Assembly: GCF_029504395.1 (NCBI RefSeq)
Contig: NZ_JAQFIF010000001.1
Span: 248,001-312,000, forward strand
Reading direction: 5' to 3'
DNA from: Arthrobacter sp. ES3-54
GTDB taxonomy: Bacteria; Actinomycetota; Actinomycetes; Actinomycetales; Micrococcaceae
Length of the DNA: 64,000 nucleotides
The notes under the pieces were generated by a model. It was not told the DNA's origin. It did not search any database and saw only the letters and a list, made by a program, of their open reading frames with translations. Shown here piece after piece: positions 56,978 through 64,000 of the stretch. The position numbers and the translations under genes were made by a program. Within the stretch, counting starts at the first letter, position 1, and each line of letters begins with the position of its first letter.

Positions 56978-56978
56978 G

Positions 56979-57974
56979 ATGGCGAATCTGCGCGTAGGCC
57001 TGATCGGGCTGGGGATGATGGGCCGGCACCATGCCCGGGTCCTTCGCGAGTTGCCCGGCGTCGATCTGGTCGCTGTGGCGGACGCCTACGGCGATCCGCA
57101 CGGCGTGGCCGGTGGCCTGACGGTGTTGTCCTCGGTGGCGGAACTCATTGCCGAAGGCCTGGACATGGCGGTCGTCGCCGTCCCCACGGGGATGCATGAG
57201 GAAGTCGGGCTGGCCCTGGCCGAAGCCGGCGTCCACACCCTCGTGGAGAAGCCGATCGCCGAAAGCGCCGCGGCAGGCCAACGCCTCGTGGATGCTTTCG
57301 AGGCCAAGAACCTCGTAGGCGCCGTGGGTCACATCGAGCGCTTCAATCCTGCGCTGCAGTCGCTGCGGAAGAGGATTGAAGCGGGCGAACTTGGCGAGGT
57401 TTACCAGATCGCCACCCGCCGGCAGGGTCCCTTCCCCTCGCGCATCGCCGACGTCGGGGTCGTGAAGGACCTGGGCACGCACGATATCGACTTGACCGCC
57501 TGGCTCGCCCAGAGTCGCTTCGAGTCAATCTTCGCCCACGTCACCACCCGCAGCGGCCGTCCGCATGAAGACATGGTGGCGGCGACCGGGCAGTTGGAAA
57601 ACGGCGTCATCACCAACCACCTGGTGAACTGGCTCTCCCCCATGAAAGAGCGCCTGACAATCGTCACCGGGGAAAAGGGCGCCTTCGTGGCCGACACGGT
57701 CACGGCGGACCTGACGTTCTTCGAAAACGGCACCGTGGCCACGGAGTGGGAGTCCATGGCAGCTTTCCGGGGCGTATCCGAGGGCAACATGACCCGGCTT
57801 GCAATCGCTAAGCCAGAACCGCTGCGCACCGAGCACGAGGCCTTCCGCGACGCCGTCCTGGGGCTGCGCAACGACGTCGTGACCATGCGCGAAGGCCTGG
57901 ACACGCTTGCCGTCGCCGAGGCCGTGCTGGAGTCCGCGCGTACCGGGCAGATGGTCAAAGTCGCCGCCTCGTGA
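56979..57974 (+). CDS. wbpB: Gfo/Idh/MocA oxidoreductase, WbpB-like
   Basis: A 331-residue NAD-dependent dehydrogenase. The N-terminal Rossmann motif is GLIGLGMMGRHHARVL (residues 6-21), EKPIAE at about 88-93 is the family hinge, and HIERFNPALQ follows. WbpB oxidises C3 of UDP-GlcNAcA to the 3-keto form, the substrate of the WbpE-type enzyme upstream. ATG at 56979 is preferred over the in-frame GTG at 56970. It overlaps the next gene by four bases. Confidence 0.87.
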   Translation: MANLRVGLIGLGMMGRHHARVLRELPGVDLVAVADAYGDPHGVAGGLTVLSSVAELIAEGLDMAVVAVPTGMHEEVGLALAEAGVHTLVEKPIAESAAAGQRLVDAFEAKNLVGAVGHIERFNPALQSLRKRIEAGELGEVYQIATRRQGPFPSRIADVGVVKDLGTHDIDLTAWLAQSRFESIFAHVTTRSGRPHEDMVAATGQLENGVITNHLVNWLSPMKERLTIVTGEKGAFVADTVTADLTFFENGTVATEWESMAAFRGVSEGNMTRLAIAKPEPLRTEHEAFRDAVLGLRNDVVTMREGLDTLAVAEAVLESARTGQMVKVAAS

Positions 57975-59134
57975 CGGCCCGTCACCGGTTGAGGGTCGCG
58001 GTCGCTACCCGGCTTTTCACGCCTGAAGTGGGAGCCGCTGCCTTTCGTCTCCAGGCGCTGGTAGACGGTCTGGTGGCCGCAGGGGCGGACGTGCAGGTCG
58101 TGACGACCCGCGCCCCCGGCGGAGCCTCCGCCGGCAGCGTCCCGTTCGGAATCAGCCGCTGGCCCGTATTGCGGGACCCGGGCGGCAACGTCCGTGGCTA
58201 TGTCCAGTACCTGAGCTTCGACATACCGGCCTTCTTCCGCCTGCTGGTACAGGGCGCGGACGTTGTCGTCTCCGAGCCGCCGCCCACCACCGGGCTGGTG
58301 GTGGCCCTCAGCAGCTGGCTGCGTCGCCGGCCGTTCGTGTACTACGCCGCGGACGTGTGGAGTGAAGCGCTGTCCGCAACGGACGTGCCCGCCGTCGTCG
58401 TCGGCATGATGCGCCGCGTCGAAGGCTTCGTGCTGCGACGTGCCGCCTGCGTCATCGCAATTTCTGATGCCGTCGCCGAGCAAGTCGCGAAGTTCGACGT
58501 GCCGGCGGAGCGGCTCCGGGTGGTGGCTAACGGGGTCGACACCTCCGTCTTCAACCCCCAGGGCGAGGCTGCGGCCAGTGAGCGGGCGTATTTCGCCTAT
58601 ACCGGAACCATTTCGGAATGGCAGGGAGCCGATGTTTTTGTCCGCGCACTGCCGACCGTGCAGCTGAAATATCCGGACGCGGAGATCCGCTTTTTCGGGC
58701 AGGGCACGGATGAGCCGGCCCTCCGGGCGCTGGCGGCCGAGGTGGCACCCGGGAGCGTGGTTTTCGGCGGAGTCGTTCCGCCCCGGCAGGCTGCGGCCTG
58801 GCTTCGGGGAGCCGCAGCCGCACTCGTCAGCATTAAACCAGGTCAAGGCTATGACTTCGCCAAACCGACCAAAATCTATGCGGCCGCAGGATGCGGGACC
58901 CCGGTGATATTTGCCGGGACCGGGGAGGGCGCTGCGGTGGTGGCTGAGAACGGACTCGGCGACGCCGTGGACCACGACCCCCAGGCCGTGGCGGCTGCAA
59001 TGATCGCCGCGCTCGAAACCGACGACACCGGCCGTGGCCTCCGCTCCCAGTGGGTGGCGGACCACGCTTCCCTCGCAGCAGCAGGCCAGGCAGCGGCGGC
59101 CGTCATTGCCACGGTAGCGAGGACCTCCCGATGA
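57971..59134 (+). CDS. Glycosyltransferase family 4, WbuB-like
   Basis: A 387-residue GT-B enzyme. The C-terminal donor site contains YTGTISEWQGADVFV, GQGTDEPALRAL and the region KPTKIYAAAGCGTPVIF with the acidic GEGAAVVAENGLG end, typical of GT4. Relatives transfer N-acetylated amino sugars such as FucNAc. The acceptor here is unknown. GTG at 57971 overlaps the upstream stop and its stop overlaps the next ATG, so the gene is embedded in the operon. Confidence 0.87.
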   Translation: MTARHRLRVAVATRLFTPEVGAAAFRLQALVDGLVAAGADVQVVTTRAPGGASAGSVPFGISRWPVLRDPGGNVRGYVQYLSFDIPAFFRLLVQGADVVVSEPPPTTGLVVALSSWLRRRPFVYYAADVWSEALSATDVPAVVVGMMRRVEGFVLRRAACVIAISDAVAEQVAKFDVPAERLRVVANGVDTSVFNPQGEAAASERAYFAYTGTISEWQGADVFVRALPTVQLKYPDAEIRFFGQGTDEPALRALAAEVAPGSVVFGGVVPPRQAAAWLRGAAAALVSIKPGQGYDFAKPTKIYAAAGCGTPVIFAGTGEGAAVVAENGLGDAVDHDPQAVAAAMIAALETDDTGRGLRSQWVADHASLAAAGQAAAAVIATVARTSR

Positions 59135-60252
59135 AGATCCTGGTGGTCACTACGTGGTTCCCCAGCCAAGGCTCGCCCGCCCAGGCGCCCTTCAACCTGG
59201 AGCACGCAAAGGCAATCCAATTCCGGCACGACGTCCGGGTGCTGCATGTGAGGCTGGGCAGCGGGCTGCCCGCGGCCACGGAGTCATATGCCGGCCTGCC
59301 CGTGCACCGGGTTTCCCTGGACCCCCGCCGGCCGTGGACGGCGCTGTCCGTGCTCCGTCTGCTGCTGAGGGAATGCTCGACGGCGGATGTGCTGCACACG
59401 ATGGCGTTTTCCTCGGCTCTCGTAGCGGCCCTCCCAGCGGTGCTGCGACGGATCCCCTGGGTCCACTCTGAGCATTGGAGCGGTGTCACGAACCCGCGGA
59501 ATGTCGCGGGGCTGTGGCCACGTTTCGCCTGGTTGCGATGGGTTCTGCGGCTTCCGCACGCCGTGACGGGGGTGACGGTAGAACTAGTGGAGAAACTGCA
59601 GGCATTCGCACGGCCGCAGGCTGCGATGCTGGTTCCCTGCGTTGTCGCCAACGACCGTCCCCTGCAGCCGCTGCCCGGGCGTGAACGGCTGCTGCTGGCC
59701 GCTGTTGGCGGCTTGGTTCCGGGAAAGAGGCCGCTGCTGGCCATTCGGACCATCGCAGCGCTCAAGGAATCAGGCCACGACGTGCACCTCAGCTGGGTGG
59801 GGGACGGACCCCTTCGCCGCGAGGCCGAAGAACTGATCGCCGAGTTGAAGCTCGGCGGGAACGTTACTCTGGTCGGCGCGGTCCCACCGGCCGAAGTCTT
59901 CGCGTTTTTCGAACAGGCCCATCTGTTCTTCCTCCCGACGGCGCACGAGAACTTCTTCACGTCCGCGGCCGAGGCACTCTCAGCCGGGCGGCCCGTGGTG
60001 GTTCCGCGCGTCGGGGGATTCACTGACTACGTGACCGAAGCGAACGGCGTCCTGGTGGACGACGCTTCGCCGGAGTCCCTGGCCGAAGCGGTCGTGGCGG
60101 CCCGCCGGACCTTCGCGGGCGTCGACCCCTCCACCATTGCTGAACCCATCCGGGCCAGGTTCAGCCGGACCACTGTCGGCCGGCTCTTCGAAGACGTCTA
60201 TGGCCGGGTGCTCGCCAGCACAGGACCAACAGGAAGGAGCAGACGTGAATAG
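59131..60252 (+). CDS. Glycosyltransferase family 4
   Basis: A 373-residue GT-B transferase. It begins with VVTTWFPSQGSPAQAPFNLEHA and carries AAVGGLVPGKRPLLAIRTIA, VGDGPLRREAEEL and FFLPTAHENFFTSAAEALSAG, where the final E of the ENF-E region fits the GT4 donor-binding EX7E pattern. Donor sugar unknown. It is coupled to the upstream GT gene by an ATGA overlap. Confidence 0.87.
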   Translation: MKILVVTTWFPSQGSPAQAPFNLEHAKAIQFRHDVRVLHVRLGSGLPAATESYAGLPVHRVSLDPRRPWTALSVLRLLLRECSTADVLHTMAFSSALVAALPAVLRRIPWVHSEHWSGVTNPRNVAGLWPRFAWLRWVLRLPHAVTGVTVELVEKLQAFARPQAAMLVPCVVANDRPLQPLPGRERLLLAAVGGLVPGKRPLLAIRTIAALKESGHDVHLSWVGDGPLRREAEELIAELKLGGNVTLVGAVPPAEVFAFFEQAHLFFLPTAHENFFTSAAEALSAGRPVVVPRVGGFTDYVTEANGVLVDDASPESLAEAVVAARRTFAGVDPSTIAEPIRARFSRTTVGRLFEDVYGRVLASTGPTGRSRRE

Positions 60253-61345
60253 CGGCGCAACGGAGGCGGTCCCGGCCGTGGACGTCGTCATCGCAGTGCA
60301 CAGCAGCACCCGACCGGTGGCAAGGGCGCTCTCCTCGATTGCGTCGGCCGGCCTGGAGCTGAACGCCCCCGACGGCGTCCGGGTGACGGTGGTGTGCCAC
60401 AACATTTCCAGGGACGAGATTTCGAGGAACGTTCCACCCGGGCTGGCTGCAGCCACCAGGTTCCTGGAACTCCGCGACGGGATTCCCAGCCCGGCCGGGC
60501 CCTTCAATCATGCGCTGCAGCAGGCTACTGCCGAGTTCGTCTGCATCCTCGGCAGCGATGATCATCTCGAGCCCGGCGCCCTTCGCCAGTGGCTGGAGCT
60601 CGCCCGCAGCCACTCTTCCGCGATGGTCATCGCTCCGCAGCGCCACGCCGGTGGAGCGCCGGTCCGGACTCCGCCGGTCCGCGTGGGCAGGCGGTTCAGT
60701 CTGGATCCGGTCAAGGACCGCCTGAGCTATCGCACGGCGCCCCTGGGCCTGCTGCGACGCAGCGAAATTCAGCGGCTCGGCCTCGAATTCAGCGCTGATC
60801 TGCGGACGGGGGAGGACCAGATATTCTCTGCCAAACTATGGTTCGGCGGCGGGCGGATCGACTACGCCCGGGGGGCGGGCAAATACGTCGTCGGCGCCGA
60901 CGCGGAGGACCGGGTCACGGGCCAGCGGCGCGAGATCGGCGAGTTGTTCGCCTTTGCCCTGGAACTCGTCGCGGACCCCTGGTTCGTTGCGCTTCCCCTG
61001 GCCCAGCGTCAGGCCCTGGTCACCAAGTTGCTCCGGGTCCACGTCTTTGGCGTGATCCTCCCTCGCATGGACCAAGGCGGCTGGACGGATGCGGAGCGCG
61101 AAGACCTCGCACGCGTGGCCCGCACACTTCTGGCTGCGGCACCGGGGGCGGATGCGCCCTTGTCCCTGGCGGACGCCCGGCTGCTCCGCAGCATTCTTAC
61201 CCCTGGCCCGTTGGCTGAGATGCTGGCAGCAGCAGCAGCGCGCCGCAAGTTCGGGCGGCCGCAAACCCTGATCGCGTCGAGCCTGGCGGCACAGCTGCAT
61301 CCAGAAGCGCCATTGCGGTTCATGGCGGCATCCGCGCTGCTCTAG
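60245..61345 (+). CDS. Glycosyltransferase family 2
   Basis: A 366-residue GT-A enzyme. VDVVIAVHSSTRPVARALSS marks the N-terminal nucleotide fold (residues 12-31) and GSDDHLEPGAL (about 103-113) carries the DxD-like metal site. Later RTGEDQIFSAKLW fits the acceptor/catalytic ED motif. The ~150-residue helical C-terminus resembles GT2 enzymes that make wall glycopolymers. GTG at 60245 follows AAGGAGC. Overlaps the upstream gene by eight bases. Confidence 0.83.
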   Translation: MNSGATEAVPAVDVVIAVHSSTRPVARALSSIASAGLELNAPDGVRVTVVCHNISRDEISRNVPPGLAAATRFLELRDGIPSPAGPFNHALQQATAEFVCILGSDDHLEPGALRQWLELARSHSSAMVIAPQRHAGGAPVRTPPVRVGRRFSLDPVKDRLSYRTAPLGLLRRSEIQRLGLEFSADLRTGEDQIFSAKLWFGGGRIDYARGAGKYVVGADAEDRVTGQRREIGELFAFALELVADPWFVALPLAQRQALVTKLLRVHVFGVILPRMDQGGWTDAEREDLARVARTLLAAAPGADAPLSLADARLLRSILTPGPLAEMLAAAAARRKFGRPQTLIASSLAAQLHPEAPLRFMAASALL

Positions 61346-61387
61346 CCCTGTCCCTGCCAACATGGGCGGCAACGTCTTAAAGCAGCA

Positions 61388-61424
61388 GGGGCGGCAACGG
61401 GCTTTTGTCGCCCGTTCCCGCCCC
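61388..61424. terminator. Bidirectional terminator between GT2 and wecB
   Basis: GGGGCGG/CCGCCCC and AACGGGC/GCCCGTT arms, one internal mismatch, TTTTGTC loop (61403-61409). Sits between convergent genes. Confidence 0.8.
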
Positions 61425-61443
61425 GCGTAGGCGCCTGCGCCTC

Positions 61444-62520
61444 TTACTTTCTGCCGGACTCCGCGTTGAAGTTCAGGAGCGCGTCCACGATCTTCTCGGC
61501 TGCGTGCCCGTCGCCGTACGGGGCCGCGTCCGTGGGTTCCGGGGCGGGCCGCTTAACGGTGTCGGCCAGGATGGAGAGGTCCTCGCTCACCAGGACGTTC
61601 CACCGCGATTCGAGGGTCTCAACCCACTCCGTCTCGGGACGGATCGTCGTGCACGGCACCCGCAGCAGGAAGGCCTCCTTCTGCAGGCCTCCCGAGTCGG
61701 TGATGACGCCTGCACTATTGAGGACGGCGTTGACCAGTTGCGGATAGGCCAGCGGCGGGCATACCCGGATGCTTCCCTGCTCCAGCGTCAGTCCGTGACG
61801 GTCTGCGAAACTGACCAGGCGCGGATGGGCGAGAAGCAGGACAGGACGGTCCAGGGAGGCCAGGGACGCAAGGATGGACCCGAGGCGGGACGGCGAGTCC
61901 GTATTGTCCGGCCGGTGGATCGTGCTGACGTAGTATCCCTGCGGGGACACGTCGAGGGGCAGCGGTTCCTTCCGGCTCTCCAGGAGGGCGCGGACCTGGT
62001 ACAGGACGTCGGTCATGACGTCGCCGACGAGGACCGTCTTGGCGGCGAGGCCCTCGTTGGCCAGGTGGTCGACGGCAACGTGGGTGGGGGCCAGCAGCAG
62101 GTCGGCGGCGTGGTCGGTCAGGACGCGGTTGTGTTCTTCGGGCATGCGCCGGTTAAAGGAACGCAGCCCCGCCTCAAGATGGGCCAGCGGTATGTGCATC
62201 TTGACCGAGGCTATCGCAGCGGCCAGGGTGGAATTCGTGTCGCCGTACACCAGCACGCAGTCTGGTTTTGCCTCTTCCAGGATCTCCTCGAGGCCTCCCA
62301 GCATCGCCCCGGTCTGTGCGCCGTGCTTGCCGGACCCCACGCCGAGGTTGAAGTCGGGCGCTGGGATACCCAGGTCACGGAAGAAGACATCGCTCATGAG
62401 TTCGTCGTAGTGCTGGCCGGTGTGGGCAATCAGGTGCTCGGCCCGGCCGGAGATGGCTGACGCGATCGGTGCGAGCTTTACAAACTGTGGTCTTGCGCCG
62501 ACGACGCTGAGAATACGCAT
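61444..62520 (-). CDS. wecB: UDP-N-acetylglucosamine 2-epimerase (WecB/WbpI-like)
   Basis: A 358-residue non-hydrolysing 2-epimerase. Family landmarks: VVGARPQFVKLAPI at the start, AHTGQHYDELMSDVFFRDL, HLEAGLRSFNRRMPEEHNRVLTD (shortened), STIHRPDN, TDSGGLQKEAF and RPETEWVET. It gives a manno-configured sugar from UDP-GlcNAc or, in the WbpI branch, from the diacetamido uronate. Which substrate applies cannot be told by eye; the nearby wbp genes favour the latter, while WecB identity is the default. ATG with leaderless-type TAAGCT at -12. Confidence 0.92.
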   Translation of the reverse strand: MRILSVVGARPQFVKLAPIASAISGRAEHLIAHTGQHYDELMSDVFFRDLGIPAPDFNLGVGSGKHGAQTGAMLGGLEEILEEAKPDCVLVYGDTNSTLAAAIASVKMHIPLAHLEAGLRSFNRRMPEEHNRVLTDHAADLLLAPTHVAVDHLANEGLAAKTVLVGDVMTDVLYQVRALLESRKEPLPLDVSPQGYYVSTIHRPDNTDSPSRLGSILASLASLDRPVLLLAHPRLVSFADRHGLTLEQGSIRVCPPLAYPQLVNAVLNSAGVITDSGGLQKEAFLLRVPCTTIRPETEWVETLESRWNVLVSEDLSILADTVKRPAPEPTDAAPYGDGHAAEKIVDALLNFNAESGRK

Positions 62521-62526
62521 GCTCCC

Positions 62527-62532
62527 AGCTTA
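62527..62532 (-). promoter_or_regulatory. -10 hexamer of leaderless wecB promoter
   Basis: TAAGCT on the minus strand starts 12 bases before the ATG at 62520. GGGAG abuts the start codon too closely to serve as a normal ribosome binding site. Confidence 0.55.
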
Positions 62533-62600
62533 GGCGATGGCGGTGCCCGGCCACGGCGGGCTGTGATCCAGCGCACCGGTGGAGACCGGGCACTGCATGC

Positions 62601-64000
62601 TCAGCAGGCGTTGACCTTGTACAGCTTGGCCGCGCCCTGGTGGTCCACGAGTTCGACCTTGGCGCCCGGGGTCGCCAGCACGTTGTCGAACGCGGGGTAG
62701 GCCTGAGCCTCCACGAAGTTGAGGATGTAGAAGCGGCCGAAGTCGAGAATGTAGCGGACATGCTCTTTCTCCGCGAGCTGGCAGGTTTCAGCTCCCTTTT
62801 GCGACGTCGTTAGGTCCATCGCAATCTTACGAAGATCGGCGTCGGGCCCCGGCGAAATATGGTATTGGGTGACGTGGCGGCCAGAAATGGCGTAGGCCAG
62901 CGGTCCACCGTTGAACGGGTTGACGCCGATAACGGCGTCCTTCGGAACGGTCGACTCGAGCCGGGACATCAGCGCGAATTCATCACTGGATACCGCCCAC
63001 CCCGGGACAAAGGAATACGAGTTCTTGATCTTGGTGGATATTGCGGCCAGTCCGGGGCTGTGGACGCGATCCACCAGGGTGGAGAGTGCGAGCGCAAGGA
63101 TCGCGGCTGCTGCGACGGCGTACAGGGGCCCAGATCCCCTGAATTCAGGGAGGCCGGGCCGCCGGTCGGCGGAGCGTTTCGCGGCGATGCGGCGAAGCCA
63201 TCCCCTGACCGCGGACACGAGGCCGTCCGCGCCCACGCTGGCAAGGACAATCATGAACAACGGCACCAAGGCCGCCAGCCGGTACGGGTCCTGGTACCAG
63301 CTGCCGATCGTGAAGTGCCGGAAGCGGCCCTGATACATGACGACGGCGACGACGTAGAGGGCAGCGGCAATGAGTGCGCAGGCAATAATCCAGCCACCTC
63401 GCCGCCGCCAGATGATGGTGATGATGCCCATCAGGGCCGCCACCGAGGCGACCATTGTCTCGCCGCCGCCCAGGAGTGTGCCCGTGGCGACGTCGCCCAC
63501 AGCCTGCTCCAGGGTCCGGCTCGGTTTCCAGCTGTCAAAGTCCAGGAGCAACGCCTGCCAGACGACGAGGAAGGCCGCCGCCGAGGCCACACCCCAAAGG
63601 ACTGTGAGCGCGATGGACCTCTTGCCGGCCTTGGCGCGGATGCGGGCACGCATCTGGGAGAACCACGCGGTGGCAATAAGCGGAACGGAGAACGCCAAGA
63701 GTGCCGTGACACCGTTGGGCTGCGAAAGGAACAGCGCCGCAACCGCGCCCACCAGGAAGGACCAGAGGCTGACGTCGTCCAGGAATCTTTCGCGCCCGAC
63801 CCTGAACAGCCCCACAAGGACGAGCAGCGCCAGGGGCAGCAAGCTGTAGGCAAGGGTGTTGGGGTAGAGCGGGCCCCACTGCAGCAACTGGAAGGGGAAC
63901 ATCCAGAAACCGCCGCTCAGGGCACCGGCAACCACCAGCGGCAGGACGCGGGGCCCGACGATGCCACGGACCAGCATGATGCAGGCGAAGGGCCACAGGA
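62601..64000 (-). CDS. Large polytopic membrane protein, DUF6541-like (5' end outside window)
   Basis: The reading frame is open to the window edge, so this is the C-terminal ~466 residues of a longer protein. It has about eight hydrophobic helices followed by a ~170-residue extracytoplasmic C-terminal domain (NSYSFVPGWAVSSDEFALMS; DAVIGVNPFNGGPLAYAISG; CQLAEKEHVRYILDFG). The architecture resembles GT-C-like actinobacterial membrane proteins of the DUF6541 family. It may be a glycosyltransferase acting outside the membrane on the polymer made by this locus; that is inference from location only. Confidence 0.7.
   Translation of the reverse strand, partial: LWPFACIMLVRGIVGPRVLPLVVAGALSGGFWMFPFQLLQWGPLYPNTLAYSLLPLALLVLVGLFRVGRERFLDDVSLWSFLVGAVAALFLSQPNGVTALLAFSVPLIATAWFSQMRARIRAKAGKRSIALTVLWGVASAAAFLVVWQALLLDFDSWKPSRTLEQAVGDVATGTLLGGGETMVASVAALMGIITIIWRRRGGWIIACALIAAALYVVAVVMYQGRFRHFTIGSWYQDPYRLAALVPLFMIVLASVGADGLVSAVRGWLRRIAAKRSADRRPGLPEFRGSGPLYAVAAAAILALALSTLVDRVHSPGLAAISTKIKNSYSFVPGWAVSSDEFALMSRLESTVPKDAVIGVNPFNGGPLAYAISGRHVTQYHISPGPDADLRKIAMDLTTSQKGAETCQLAEKEHVRYILDFGRFYILNFVEAQAYPAFDNVLATPGAKVELVDHQGAAKLYKVNAC

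Overview
The window is GC-rich, densely coded DNA from an actinomycete chromosome. Markers include mtrA-mtrB-lpqB, the WhiB1/PdtaS pair, an RskA-type sigma/anti-sigma pair, long-form HPF, a short-tailed SecA, a 180-kDa-class NAD-glutamate dehydrogenase and a GlfT2-like galactofuranosyltransferase. Gene content and codon style suggest a Micrococcaceae member such as Arthrobacter or Pseudarthrobacter; that is an inference from recognised families, not a database match. I saw no rRNA, tRNA, insertion sequence, prophage or CRISPR array. No gene-free stretch exceeds 300 bases.

Layout. 1-2.6 kb: the tail of a PIG-L deacetylase, then gluconate kinase and gluconate permease. 2.7-6 kb (minus strand): rskA, sigK, trmL and a J-domain protein. 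6.1-6.8 kb: a broken diacylglycerol-kinase-like gene. 6.9-9.1 kb: a DoxX-like membrane protein divergent from an iron-sulfur-type HTH regulator, then an EamA transporter. 9.2-13 kb: cysteine desulfurase and mnmA (sulfur relay to tRNA) flanking a ferredoxin-reductase-like flavoprotein. 13.3-18.9 kb: a complete Dpp/Opp-type ABC importer with fused ATPases. 19.1-21.3 kb: chorismate mutase, a cysteine-free MetE-like protein and a DUF4166 protein.

21.5-43.7 kb is a conserved actinobacterial housekeeping block: mtrA, mtrB, lpqB, comF, hpf, a YcaQ-like glycosylase, secA, an Rv3235-like protein, a LysM protein, an HTH protein, a SAF (CpaB-like) protein, a MinD/Ssd-like ATPase, gdh, pdtaS and whiB1. 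A gene for a very large FHA/FtsK ATPase of the EssC/EccC type follows, with no secretion substrate genes nearby.

49-64 kb is a cell-surface glycopolymer locus. It holds UDP-galactopyranose mutase, a GlfT2-like transferase, a Wzm/Wzt exporter, four enzymes of the Wbp (UDP-2,3-diacetamido uronic acid) pathway, three further glycosyltransferases, a UDP-GlcNAc 2-epimerase that could complete the pathway, and a large membrane protein cut by the window end. Together they look like a machine for making and exporting a galactofuranose- and amino-uronate-containing polymer.

Regulation. At least eight intact genes have a TANNNT hexamer starting exactly 12 bases before the start codon and no usable ribosome binding site, the signature of leaderless mRNAs. 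Two CRP/GlxR-like palindromes were found, upstream of whiB1 and of the peptide importer. Several strong hairpin terminators separate convergent genes.
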